64,000 nt of DNA from positions 62,001-126,000 of the forward strand of contig NZ_JAPSLH010000008.1 in NCBI RefSeq assembly GCF_031180965.1, read 5' to 3'. The translations under genes were made by a program, and so were the position numbers. The notes under the pieces were generated by a model. It saw only the letters and a program-made list of their open reading frames with translations, ran no database searches and had not been told where the DNA came from. This DNA comes from Chelativorans sp. (GTDB taxonomy: Bacteria > Pseudomonadota > Alphaproteobacteria > Rhizobiales > Rhizobiaceae). Below, piece after piece: positions 51,216 to 59,654 of the stretch (the first letter of the stretch is position 1; the number at the start of each line of letters is the position of its first letter).

Positions 51216-53363
51216 ATGTTCAAGCAACACAAAGTGGAAATCGAATGGGGTGGGCGTCCGCTCATCCTGGAGACCGGCAAGATAGCGCGTCAGGCCGATG
51301 GCGCGGTGCTCGCCACCTATGGCGAGACGGTTGTGCTCGCCACAGTAGTCTCCGCCAAGGAGCCGAAGCCCGGCATCGACTTCTTCCCACTCACCGTCAA
51401 CTACCAGGAAAAGAGCTTCGCTGCCGGCAAAATCCCCGGCGGCTACTTCAAGCGTGAAGGGCGCCCGAGCGAGAAGGAGACGCTCGTCTCCCGCCTCATC
51501 GACCGCCCGATCCGTCCCCTCTTCGTCGAGGGCTACAAGCACGACACGCAGGTGATCGTCACCGTCCTCCAGCACGATCTGGAGAATGATCCCGATATCG
51601 TCGCCATGGTCGCCGCCTCGGCCGCGCTCACCCTTTCCGGCGTCCCCTTCATGGGCCCGGTGGGTGCTGCCCGCGTCGGCTATATCGGCGGCGAATACGT
51701 CCTCAACCCGCATCTCGACGTGATGCCCGAGACCAAGCTCGACCTCGTCGTGGCGGGCACGCAGGACGCCGTCCTGATGGTGGAATCGGAAGCCCAGCAG
51801 CTTCCCGAGGACGTCATGCTCGGCGCCGTCATGTTCGGCCACAAGCATTTCCAGCCGGTCATTGATGCCATCATCAAGCTCGCGGAAGTGGCGGCCAAGG
51901 AACCCCGCGACTTCCTGCCCGAGGATCTTTCCGGCCTCGAAGCCGAGATGCTGAAGGTGGTGGAGGCCGACCTGCGCGAGGCCTACAAGATCATCAACAA
52001 GCAGGAGCGCTACGCTGCCGTTGACGCGGCGAAGGTCAAGGTCAAGGAGACGTTCCTCCCCGAAAGTGCCGAAGAGTACAAGTGGACGCCCGAGCAGGTC
52101 GCCACCGTGTTCAAGGCACTGCAGGCCAAGATCGTGCGCTGGAACATCCTCGACACCGGCAGCCGCATTGATGGTCGCGACCTGAAGACAGTCCGGCCGA
52201 TCACCGCGGAAGTGGGCGTGCTTCCCCGCACGCACGGCTCTGCGCTTTTCACCCGAGGCGAGACGCAGGCGATCGTAGTTGCCACGTTGGGCACCGGCGA
52301 GGATGAGCAGTATGTCGACTCGCTCACCGGCACCTATAAAGAGACTTTCATGCTCCACTACAACTTCCCGCCCTATTCGGTGGGTGAGACGGGGCGCATG
52401 GGCTCTCCCGGCCGCCGTGAGATCGGTCACGGCAAGCTCGCCTGGCGGGCAGTTCATCCGCTGCTGCCAGCGCCGGATCAGTTTCCTTACACCGTCCGCG
52501 TCGTTTCCGAGATCACCGAGTCCAACGGCTCGTCCTCGATGGCGACGGTCTGCGGTACCTCGCTGGCGCTGATGGATGCGGGCGTCCCCCTGGCCAAGCC
52601 CGTTGCCGGTATTGCGATGGGCCTCATCAAGGAGGACGACCGCTTCGCCGTGCTGTCGGACATCCTCGGCGACGAGGATCACCTCGGCGACATGGACTTC
52701 AAGGTCGCGGGCACCGACGAGGGCGTGACCTCGCTGCAGATGGACATCAAGATCACCGGCATTACCGAAGAGATCATGAAGGTAGCGCTCGAGCAGGCCA
52801 AGGAAGGCCGGCTCCACATCCTCGACGAGATGTCCAAGGCCCTGTCCCAGAGCCGCAGCGAGCTCGGCGAGTTCGCCCCGCGCATTGAGGTCATGCACAT
52901 CCCCACCGACAAGATCCGCGACGTGATCGGCACCGGCGGGAAGGTCATCCGCGAGATCGTGGAGAAGACCGGGGCCAAGATCAACATCGAGGACGACGGC
53001 ACGGTGAAGATCGCTTCGTCCAATGCGAAGGAGATCGAGGCTGCCCGGAAGTGGATCCACTCCATCACCGCCGAGCCGGAAGTTGGCGAGATCTACGAAG
53101 GAACCGTGGTGAAGACCGCCGATTTTGGCGCGTTCGTGAACTTCTTTGGTCCGCGCGATGGCCTGGTGCACATCTCGCAACTCGCTCCCGAGCGCGTCCA
53201 GAAGACCACCGATGTGGTCAAGGAAGGCGACAAGGTCTTCGTCAAGCTGATGGGCTTTGACGAGCGCGGTAAGGTGCGGCTCTCGATGAAGGTCGTCGAC
53301 CAGAAGACGGGCAAGGAAATCGTCCGCGAGAAGAAGGAAGAAAGCGAAGAGGTCGACAACTGA
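51216..53363 (+). CDS. pnp: Polynucleotide phosphorylase
   Basis: 3'-5' phosphorolytic exoribonuclease of RNA turnover. The 715-aa protein has two RNase PH-like cores (for example [20 protein letters not shown] and [13 protein letters not shown]), a KH domain ([16 protein letters not shown]) and a C-terminal S1 domain ([20 protein letters not shown]), ending in a charged tail. The ATG at 51216 follows AGGA; an upstream open frame in the 248-bp leader has no similarity. A terminator follows. Confidence 0.98.
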   Translation: MFKQHKVEIEWGGRPLILETGKIARQADGAVLATYGETVVLATVVSAKEPKPGIDFFPLTVNYQEKSFAAGKIPGGYFKREGRPSEKETLVSRLIDRPIRPLFVEGYKHDTQVIVTVLQHDLENDPDIVAMVAASAALTLSGVPFMGPVGAARVGYIGGEYVLNPHLDVMPETKLDLVVAGTQDAVLMVESEAQQLPEDVMLGAVMFGHKHFQPVIDAIIKLAEVAAKEPRDFLPEDLSGLEAEMLKVVEADLREAYKIINKQERYAAVDAAKVKVKETFLPESAEEYKWTPEQVATVFKALQAKIVRWNILDTGSRIDGRDLKTVRPITAEVGVLPRTHGSALFTRGETQAIVVATLGTGEDEQYVDSLTGTYKETFMLHYNFPPYSVGETGRMGSPGRREIGHGKLAWRAVHPLLPAPDQFPYTVRVVSEITESNGSSSMATVCGTSLALMDAGVPLAKPVAGIAMGLIKEDDRFAVLSDILGDEDHLGDMDFKVAGTDEGVTSLQMDIKITGITEEIMKVALEQAKEGRLHILDEMSKALSQSRSELGEFAPRIEVMHIPTDKIRDVIGTGGKVIREIVEKTGAKINIEDDGTVKIASSNAKEIEAARKWIHSITAEPEVGEIYEGTVVKTADFGAFVNFFGPRDGLVHISQLAPERVQKTTDVVKEGDKVFVKLMGFDERGKVRLSMKVVDQKTGKEIVREKKEESEEVDN

Positions 53364-53387
53364 TTTCTTCCGCCTGATGGCTTACAT

Positions 53388-53415
53388 ACGGGCGCGGCTA
53401 TGCTGCGCCCGTTTT
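53388..53415 (+). terminator. Rho-independent terminator of pnp
   Basis: ACGGGCGC (53388-53395) pairs with GCGCCCGT (53405-53412) around a 9-nt loop and runs into TTTT. It lies 24 bp after the pnp stop. An ATG in its loop (53400) is open in the next gene's frame, which argues that the next gene really starts later. Confidence 0.68.
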
Positions 53416-53438
53416 GCTTCCGCCTGGGATTCCCGCCC

Positions 53439-54452
53439 GTGAATGAAGCCCTTCCAACAATGCTTTTTCCGTTCGAACGAGGCCTCATCGAGATGCCGCG
53501 TTCCGGAGAGCGGCTTCTCCTCTTTGGCGCTTCCACAGGGCTGAGGCTGCCTTCCGAATTCCGGGCCGAGCTGAAGGTGGTGCAGGATTTCCGCCCCGAT
53601 TTCCTGGCGCTTGAGAAAGCGGGTTTTACGGTGGCACCGTGGGCGGAGGGCCACGGCTTCGACACGGCGCTTCTCCTTCTCGGCCGTCATCGGCGTGAAA
53701 ACGAGGCGCGTTTTGCCGAAGCGATCGAACGCGTTCGCCCAGGCGGCCTCATTCTCGCCGCTGGCACGAAGAGGAATGGCGCGCCGAGCTTCCGCAAGCG
53801 GATATCCGAGCTTCTGCCGATCGAGGATCACCTGTCCAAGCATCATGGGACGGCCTTCTGGTTGCGGCGCCCCGGCAGAGTGGAAGATGGCGTGCTTGCC
53901 TCGCTCTCAGCGCCTGCGCTGGCCTCTTCCGAGGGGTTCGAGACAGCCGCAGGCGGTTTTTCCGAAGGCGCGGTCGATCCGGGTTCAAGGCTTTTGGCGG
54001 AATGCCTGCCGCAGGATATCTCGGGCGAGGTGGCAGATTTTGCCGCCGGCTGGGGATACCTGTCGGTACAGGTTGCCCGGCGATTTCCGGTTTCGAGGGT
54101 GGATCTCTACGACGCGCACTACTCCTCAATCGAGGCTGCGCGCCGCAATCTTGCCAAGCATGCGCCAGGCGCAGGCTGCCGCTTCTTCTGGCACGATCTG
54201 CTGAGCGAGCCGGTTGCGCATCGCTATGATGTGATCGTTATGAATCCGCCCTTCCACCGCAGCCGTGCCGCGGAGCCGGATATCGGCCGCGCTATGATCG
54301 GGATAGCGGCGAAGACTCTGAAGCAGCGCGGTCGGCTTTTTCTTGTCGCCAATCGCGGCCTGCCTTACGAAGCGGTGATGCAAACCGCATTCGCGCGGCA
54401 CGGGGAATTGCGCCGCGACGGGACCTACAAGGTCCTCTGGGGCCAGCAATAG
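53439..54452 (+). CDS. RsmC-like class I SAM-dependent methyltransferase
   Basis: A 337-aa protein with two methyltransferase-like halves. The catalytic C-terminal half has GEVADFAAGWGYLSVQVA (SAM loop) and VIVMNPPFH (NPPF at 269-272), the target-amino-group motif of N2-guanine methyltransferases such as RsmC/RlmG, which modify rRNA. The GTG at 53439 is chosen over an ATG at 53400 because the latter falls inside the pnp terminator hairpin. Its 3' end abuts fabI tail-to-tail. Confidence 0.8.
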   Translation: MNEALPTMLFPFERGLIEMPRSGERLLLFGASTGLRLPSEFRAELKVVQDFRPDFLALEKAGFTVAPWAEGHGFDTALLLLGRHRRENEARFAEAIERVRPGGLILAAGTKRNGAPSFRKRISELLPIEDHLSKHHGTAFWLRRPGRVEDGVLASLSAPALASSEGFETAAGGFSEGAVDPGSRLLAECLPQDISGEVADFAAGWGYLSVQVARRFPVSRVDLYDAHYSSIEAARRNLAKHAPGAGCRFFWHDLLSEPVAHRYDVIVMNPPFHRSRAAEPDIGRAMIGIAAKTLKQRGRLFLVANRGLPYEAVMQTAFARHGELRRDGTYKVLWGQQ

Positions 54453-55301
54453 CTATTTTGCCTTTGCCGCTTCGCGTTCGGCTTCGACCTTTTCGGAGGC
54501 TTCGCCCGAGCGCTTCAGCTCGTCCAGTGCTGGCATGGAAACGATGTTGTAACCCGAATCCACATAGTGGATTTCGCCCGTCACGCCGGATGAAAGGTCA
54601 GACAGAAGATAAAGGGCTGAGCCGCCGATCTCGTCGATGGTGACGGTGCGGCGCAGTGGTGAATTGCGCTGCTGATAGGAGAACATATGGCGGGCGTCGG
54701 AGATTCCCGCACCCGCCAGCGTGCGCACCGGGCCGGCGGAAATCGCATTCACGCGGATGGCGCGCGGGCCATAGTCGTTGGCGAGGTAGCGAACGCTCGC
54801 CTCAAGCCCGGCCTTGGCGACGCCCATGACGTTATAATTGGGCATGACGCGGGTGGAACCTGCATAGGTGAGCGTAAGCAAGCTGCCGCCATTCGGCATC
54901 ATGGCTGCCGCCTTGCGCGCCACCTCCGTGAAGGAATAGCAGGAGATCACCATCGTGCGGATGAAGTTTTCCCGCGTCGTGTTGGCGTAGAGGCCCTTGA
55001 GCTCGTTCTTGTCGGAAAAGCCGATAGCGTGGACCAGGAAATCGAGCGAGCCCCATTCCGAGGCAAGCGTCTCGAAGACCTTGTCGATCGAGGCGCTGTC
55101 CTCCACGTCGCAGGGCAGGAGGAATTTCGAGCCGACCTGCTCGGCCAGCGGTTTGACGCGACGGCCGAACGCCTCGCCCTGATAGGTGAAGGCCATCTCG
55201 GCGCCATGGGCGGCGAGCTTCTTTGCAATCCCCCAGGCGATCGAGTGGTCGTTCGCGACGCCCATGACGACGCCGCGCCTGCCCTTCATCAGAGGTTCCA
55301 T
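54453..55301 (-). CDS. fabI: Enoyl-[acyl-carrier-protein] reductase (NADH)
   Basis: Last reduction of the type II fatty-acid elongation cycle. The 282-aa SDR has GVANDHSIAWGIA for NADH and the FabI triad Tyr146/Tyr156/Lys163 (TYAGST, then YNVMGVAK), the same spacing as in E. coli. The start is ATG 55301 after GAGGGACGG; an extended frame upstream lies in the fabB end. Ten bp separate it from fabB on the same strand. Confidence 0.96.
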   Translation of the reverse strand: MEPLMKGRRGVVMGVANDHSIAWGIAKKLAAHGAEMAFTYQGEAFGRRVKPLAEQVGSKFLLPCDVEDSASIDKVFETLASEWGSLDFLVHAIGFSDKNELKGLYANTTRENFIRTMVISCYSFTEVARKAAAMMPNGGSLLTLTYAGSTRVMPNYNVMGVAKAGLEASVRYLANDYGPRAIRVNAISAGPVRTLAGAGISDARHMFSYQQRNSPLRRTVTIDEIGGSALYLLSDLSSGVTGEIHYVDSGYNIVSMPALDELKRSGEASEKVEAEREAAKAK

Positions 55302-55311
55302 CTTCCGTCCC

Positions 55312-56532
55312 TCACCCCGCGTAGCGCTGAAACACCAGCGTCGCATTGGTGCCGCCGAAGCCGAAGGAATTCGACAGCACCGTGTCTATCTTTGCATTGT
55401 CGATGCGCTTGCGCACGATGGGCACGCCCTCGAACTCGGGATCGAGTTCGTCGATGTGAGCGCTTTCGCCGATGAAGCCTTCCTTGACCATCAGGAGCGA
55501 ATAGATCGATTCCTGCACGCCGGCAGCGCCCAGCGAATGGCCGGTCAGGGACTTCGTGGAGGCGATATAGGGCATGTTGTCGCCGAAGACCTCGCGGATG
55601 GCGCCGACCTCGCGGGAATCGCCCACCTCGGTGGCCGTTCCGTGGGTGTTGACGTAGTCGACGCGCTCCTTCACGGTGGAGAGCGCAAGCCGCATGCAGC
55701 GCGCTGCCCCCTCGCCCGAGGGCGCGACCATGTCGTAGCCGTCTGACGTCGCGCCGTAGCCCACGACCTCACCATAGATGTTGGCGCCGCGCGCCTTGGC
55801 ATGCTCCAGCTCCTCCAGGACCAGCACGCCGGCGCCGCCGGCGATGACGAAGCCGTCGCGGCGGGCGTCATAGGCGCGGGAGGCGACCGCCGGCGTCTCG
55901 TTGAACTTGGAGGACATGGCGCCCATGGCGTCGAAGAGGTTCGACATGGTCCAGTCGAGATCCTCGTGGCCGCCGGCGAAGACGATGTCCTGCTTGCCGA
56001 ACTGGATGAGCTCGTAGGCATTGCCGATGCAGTGCGCCGAGGTGGAGCAGGCCGACGTAATCGTGTAGTTCACACCATGGATCTTGAACCAGGTGGCGAG
56101 TGTGGCCGACGCCGTGGAGGACATGGCCTTCGGCACGGCAAACGGGCCGATGCGCTTGGGCGAGCCCTTTTCGCGGGTCGTGTCGGCGGCGTCCACGATG
56201 GTGCGCGTCGACGGGCCGCCCGAGCCCATGATGATGCCCGTGCGCTCGTTTGTGATGTCTTTTTCTTCGAGGCCGGAGTCGGCGATCGCCTGCTCCATCG
56301 CCACATGGTTCCACGCGCCGCCCTTGGAGAGGAAGCGCAGGGCGCGCCTGTCTACGAACTCCGTGGGATCGAGCGTGGGCGCGCCCCAGACCTGGCAGCG
56401 GAAACCGTGTTCGGCGAAATCCGGCGAAAAGCTGATGCCTGACTTGGCCTCGCGCAGCGAGGCCGTTACTTCCTGAGCATTGTTGCCGATCGAGGACACG
56501 ATGCCAAGGCCGGTGACTACGACGCGTCTCAT
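55312..56532 (-). CDS. fabB: 3-oxoacyl-[acyl-carrier-protein] synthase I
   Basis: Condensing enzyme that elongates unsaturated intermediates made by FabA. The 406-aa ketosynthase has the nucleophile Cys162 ([10 protein letters not shown]), one active-site His in [12 protein letters not shown] and the other in [14 protein letters not shown]. Pairing with fabA marks it as FabB rather than FabF. The ATG at 56532 follows AGGGAGAG. It is 63 bp downstream of fabA. Confidence 0.96.
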   Translation of the reverse strand: MRRVVVTGLGIVSSIGNNAQEVTASLREAKSGISFSPDFAEHGFRCQVWGAPTLDPTEFVDRRALRFLSKGGAWNHVAMEQAIADSGLEEKDITNERTGIIMGSGGPSTRTIVDAADTTREKGSPKRIGPFAVPKAMSSTASATLATWFKIHGVNYTITSACSTSAHCIGNAYELIQFGKQDIVFAGGHEDLDWTMSNLFDAMGAMSSKFNETPAVASRAYDARRDGFVIAGGAGVLVLEELEHAKARGANIYGEVVGYGATSDGYDMVAPSGEGAARCMRLALSTVKERVDYVNTHGTATEVGDSREVGAIREVFGDNMPYIASTKSLTGHSLGAAGVQESIYSLLMVKEGFIGESAHIDELDPEFEGVPIVRKRIDNAKIDTVLSNSFGFGGTNATLVFQRYAG

Positions 56533-56595
56533 ATGGCTCTCCCTGGGGCTCAAGGCGGCCGCCCGCAATTTCCCTGGTGGATTTTGGTCAGCTTC

Positions 56596-57117
56596 CTAAG
56601 AGGCCGCGGCTTCCTGTTTGAAAAGACCGACACGCAGGTCGCCGGCCCTGTATATGGTCTCGCCGTCGGCTTTCAGCCAGCCGTCGCCGGTACCGAGCAC
56701 GAGGCGGCCGCGCATAACGCGCTTGAAGTCGACGCCATACTCGACCTTCTTCACGCTAGGCGTGACCATGCCGCTGAACTTCACCTCGCCCGTTGAGATG
56801 GCGCGCCCCTTGCCGGGCTCGCCCAGCCAGCCAAGGAAGAAGCCCGTCATTTGCCACAGCGCATCCAGGCCGAGGCAGCCGGGCATCACGGGGTCGCCGA
56901 TGAAGTGGCAAGGAAAGAACCAAAGATCGGGCTTGATGTCGAGCTCGGCGCGGATGAACCCTTTCCCGAACTCGCCGCCATCCGCGCTCACTTGAGTGAT
57001 CCGGTCGAACATCAGCATGGGAGGTGCTGGAAGCTGCGCATTGCCGGGGCCGAATAGCTCGCCACGGGCACAGGCCAAAAGGTCTTCGTAGTCGTAGCTC
57101 GATTTCGTCTGCGCCAT
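56596..57117 (-). CDS. fabA: 3-hydroxydecanoyl-[acyl-carrier-protein] dehydratase/isomerase
   Basis: Introduces the cis double bond at C10 for unsaturated fatty acids. The 173-aa hot-dog enzyme has the active-site His71 and Asp85 ([13 protein letters not shown], then GLDALWQ). The ATG at 57117 gives the normal N-terminus ([14 protein letters not shown]); the longer frame upstream is not similar to FabA. First gene of fabA-fabB-fabI and divergent from irr across about 240 bp. Confidence 0.96.
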   Translation of the reverse strand: MAQTKSSYDYEDLLACARGELFGPGNAQLPAPPMLMFDRITQVSADGGEFGKGFIRAELDIKPDLWFFPCHFIGDPVMPGCLGLDALWQMTGFFLGWLGEPGKGRAISTGEVKFSGMVTPSVKKVEYGVDFKRVMRGRLVLGTGDGWLKADGETIYRAGDLRVGLFKQEAAAS

Positions 57118-57356
57118 GTATTCCCATTCTCGTTCGCAGGCCGCCCGAGGGCCCATTGCCGATTTGGGGACTCTCCCTATCACAGCTTGTTTGGCGTAGG
57201 AAACAGCCCGCAGCAATTTCCCGATCATCGCCCCGCATGGGCGATCTCGCAGACGTTTTGCCGCTATTGATCGGCAAAACCCATCGGAATATATGTGAGA
57301 CTGATAAATACGGCTCTACGCCGAGAAGAAAGTCGAAAGCGACAGGAAAGGGTTCC

Positions 57357-57791
57357 TTGACCGCTGCCCAGTTCAACGCTTCAGCGCTAGATTGTCGTGT
57401 GCGCGCGGCCGGACTTCGTCCGACGCGCCAGCGCATTGCGTTGGCGGAACTCCTGTTCAAGGCCGGCGATCGACACGTGTCGGCTGAGGAGCTGCACGAG
57501 GAAGCTTTGAGCGCCGGAGTGCGCGTCTCGCTCGCTACGGTCTACAACACCCTGCACCAGTTTACCGAGGCGGGCATGCTGCGCATCCTGCCCGTGGAAG
57601 GGTCGAAGACCTATTTCGACACCAATACCTCGGACCACCACCATTTCTTCCTGGAAGGGGAGAACCGGCTGATGGATATTCCCGAGGGGCCCGTGAGCGT
57701 CACCAATTTGCCCGCACCGCCGGAGGACATGGAAATCTCCCATGTAGACATCCTCGTGCGCCTTCGCCCTAAATCCAACCGGGTGCGCTGA
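57357..57791 (+). CDS. irr: Irr, Fur-family iron/haem-responsive regulator
   Basis: Global iron regulator of Rhizobiales, stable in low iron and degraded or inactivated by haem. The 144-aa protein matches Irr (LRPTRQRIALAELLF, SLATVYNTLHQFTEAGMLR, SKTYFDTNTSDHHHFF), with the HHH haem-binding motif at 94-96. The Bradyrhizobium-type N-terminal GCPWHD motif is absent, as in Rhizobium. I chose the TTG at 57357, preceded by AGGAAAGGG, since no ATG or GTG fits. Divergent from the fab genes, a linkage common in the order. Confidence 0.92.
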   Translation: MTAAQFNASALDCRVRAAGLRPTRQRIALAELLFKAGDRHVSAEELHEEALSAGVRVSLATVYNTLHQFTEAGMLRILPVEGSKTYFDTNTSDHHHFFLEGENRLMDIPEGPVSVTNLPAPPEDMEISHVDILVRLRPKSNRVR

Positions 57792-57824
57792 CCCGTCAGG
57801 CTGCCATCTGGTGCGGACGCGCGG

Positions 57825-58385
57825 CTAGTCCTGAACAGCTTCGCCGGGATAGACGCCCCAGAGGGAATCTTGGCGGATCCAGCCTTCATGGCCCGCGAAG
57901 GTCATCCGGCACCAGTCGCCATTGCACACGGTAACCTCGCCGATGACACCCGGCTCCAGCTGCGCCACCGCGCGAGCACCTTCATTGGGCTCCGCCATCA
58001 GCGGCAAGGCTGCCTTCCCCTTACCCTTCAGCCAGGGCGCTACGATGCCGGTCCGCTGGCCGGACAGGAGCGCCTGGTTGATCCAGCCTTCCGCCCCGTC
58101 CATATCTCGGACGCGGCGCCAGTTGTCATATTCCTGGATGATCTCCACAGGCAGCCCGGGCTTCAAATAGAGCCACTCGACGGCATATTGCGTTCCAGGC
58201 CCCACACGCATGTTGACGCGTCCTGATTTGAGGCTGACGAAGCGGGGCAGTGGAAGCCCGCTCGGCCCTCTCTTCAAGACCTGCGCGACGGCACCTTCCG
58301 TTTGTGTGTAAGAGGGGCTCGACGCCAGCAAGGCGCCAAGCAGCGAAAGAGCGAGCAAGCCACGGCTCTTCGTGAATGCAGGCAT
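57825..58385 (-). CDS. Exported SH3-domain protein
   Basis: A 186-aa protein with a signal peptide (GLLALSLLGALLASS, residues 9-23). Two bacterial SH3 modules follow: LKSGRVNMRVGPGTQYAVEW with IIQEYDNWRRVRDMDGAEGWI, and a second copy with EVTVCNGDWCRMTFAGHEGWI. The family is common in Rhizobiales beside a D-2-hydroxyacid dehydrogenase and irr. It probably binds cell-wall or protein ligands in the periplasm. The ATG at 58385 is preferred; the upstream extension lacks a signal-like start. Confidence 0.82.
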   Translation of the reverse strand: MPAFTKSRGLLALSLLGALLASSPSYTQTEGAVAQVLKRGPSGLPLPRFVSLKSGRVNMRVGPGTQYAVEWLYLKPGLPVEIIQEYDNWRRVRDMDGAEGWINQALLSGQRTGIVAPWLKGKGKAALPLMAEPNEGARAVAQLEPGVIGEVTVCNGDWCRMTFAGHEGWIRQDSLWGVYPGEAVQD

Positions 58386-58605
58386 CTTCTTTCCCCACGT
58401 CCCGAACCTGCTGAAGGTTGCCGCGTCGGCGGCATCATCTTCGGCCATTCCGCTACGCCTCCATGCGGCGCATCGCGGTCTTTTTCTTTGTCTTCGCCAC
58501 GCCTGCTTGTTAGACATCGCACCTGAGACTTCGAAGCAGGAAGGCGCCTCTTAATGTCGCTCTTCTTGGTTAACGAGGCCTCAACGCGGGGGAGGTATCG
58601 AACCA

Positions 58606-59607
58606 ATGACCGGGCGGAAAAAACCTCTCGTCGTCATCACAAGAAAGCTGCCGGACCAGGTCGAAACGCGCATGCGCGAGCTGTTTGACGCCAGGCTCAA
58701 TGTGGACGACCGCCGGCTCGCCCAGCCGGAACTGGTGGCGGCGGTCAAAGAGGCGGACGTGCTTGTGCCGACCATAACCGACCGCATCGACGCAGCCCTG
58801 CTCGCCCAGGCGGGCGAGCGGCTGAAGCTGATCGCTAATTACGGCAATGGAGTCGAGCATATCGACGTCGCCGCAGCGGCGGAGCGGGGCATCACCGTCA
58901 CGAATACGCCCAATGTGCTCAATGAAGACACGGCTGACATGACGATGGCGCTGATCCTCGCGGTGCCGCGGCGCCTGGTGGAAGGCGCGGAGGTGCTGAA
59001 GCAGGACGGCAAATGGGCGGGGTGGTCGCCCACCTGGATGTTGGGACGGCGCATCTGGGGCAAGCGGCTCGGCATCGTCGGCATGGGCCGCATCGGAACG
59101 GCGGTGGCGCGCCGGGCCAAGGCCTTCGGCATTTCGATCCATTATCATAATCGCCGCCGCGTTGCGCCGATGATCGAGGACGAACTGGAAGCAACCTATT
59201 GGGATAGCCTGGACCAGATGCTCGCCCGCATGGACGTCATCTCCGTCAACTGTCCGTCGACGCCGGCCACTTTTCACCTGCTGTCGGCGCGCCGGCTCGC
59301 TCTCATGCAACCCTCCGCCTACATCGTGAATACGGCCCGCGGCGACATCGTCGACGAGGATGCCCTGATCCACATGATTGAGGAGGGAAAGCTTGCGGGC
59401 GCCGGTCTGGACGTCTTCGAGCACGAGCCTGCGGTCAACAAGAAGCTTCTCAAGCTGGCGGCCAAGGGCAATGTGGTCCTCCTGCCGCATATGGGCTCGG
59501 CCACGATGGAGGGCCGCATCGACATGGGCGAGAAGGTGATCATCAACATCCGCACCTTCTTCGACGGCCACCGGCCACCGGATCGCGTGCTCCCGCGCAG
59601 GGTGTAG
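58606..59607 (+). CDS. D-2-hydroxyacid dehydrogenase (glyoxylate/hydroxypyruvate reductase-like)
   Basis: NAD(P)H-dependent reductase of 2-keto acids. The 333-aa protein has the Rossmann motif GMGRIG (159-164) and the catalytic Arg245 (NTARGDIVDE), Glu274 (DVFEHEP) and His295 (LPHMGSAT). The sequence around RRIWGKRLGIVG fits the GyaR/GhrB group, so glyoxylate is a likely substrate; formate or phosphoglycerate dehydrogenase is less likely. It is convergent with polA (47-bp gap). Confidence 0.9.
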   Translation: MTGRKKPLVVITRKLPDQVETRMRELFDARLNVDDRRLAQPELVAAVKEADVLVPTITDRIDAALLAQAGERLKLIANYGNGVEHIDVAAAAERGITVTNTPNVLNEDTADMTMALILAVPRRLVEGAEVLKQDGKWAGWSPTWMLGRRIWGKRLGIVGMGRIGTAVARRAKAFGISIHYHNRRRVAPMIEDELEATYWDSLDQMLARMDVISVNCPSTPATFHLLSARRLALMQPSAYIVNTARGDIVDEDALIHMIEEGKLAGAGLDVFEHEPAVNKKLLKLAAKGNVVLLPHMGSATMEGRIDMGEKVIINIRTFFDGHRPPDRVLPRRV

Positions 59608-59654
59608 GGCGCGCCGACCTGATGCATGCCCGTCGGCGGATCAGGGCAAAATGC

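Noticed and set aside
51204-53180. A 658-codon open frame on the minus strand opposite pnp
   Set aside because: It lies wholly antisense to a clear PNPase gene, its translation has no family pattern and it is explained by high GC codon bias.
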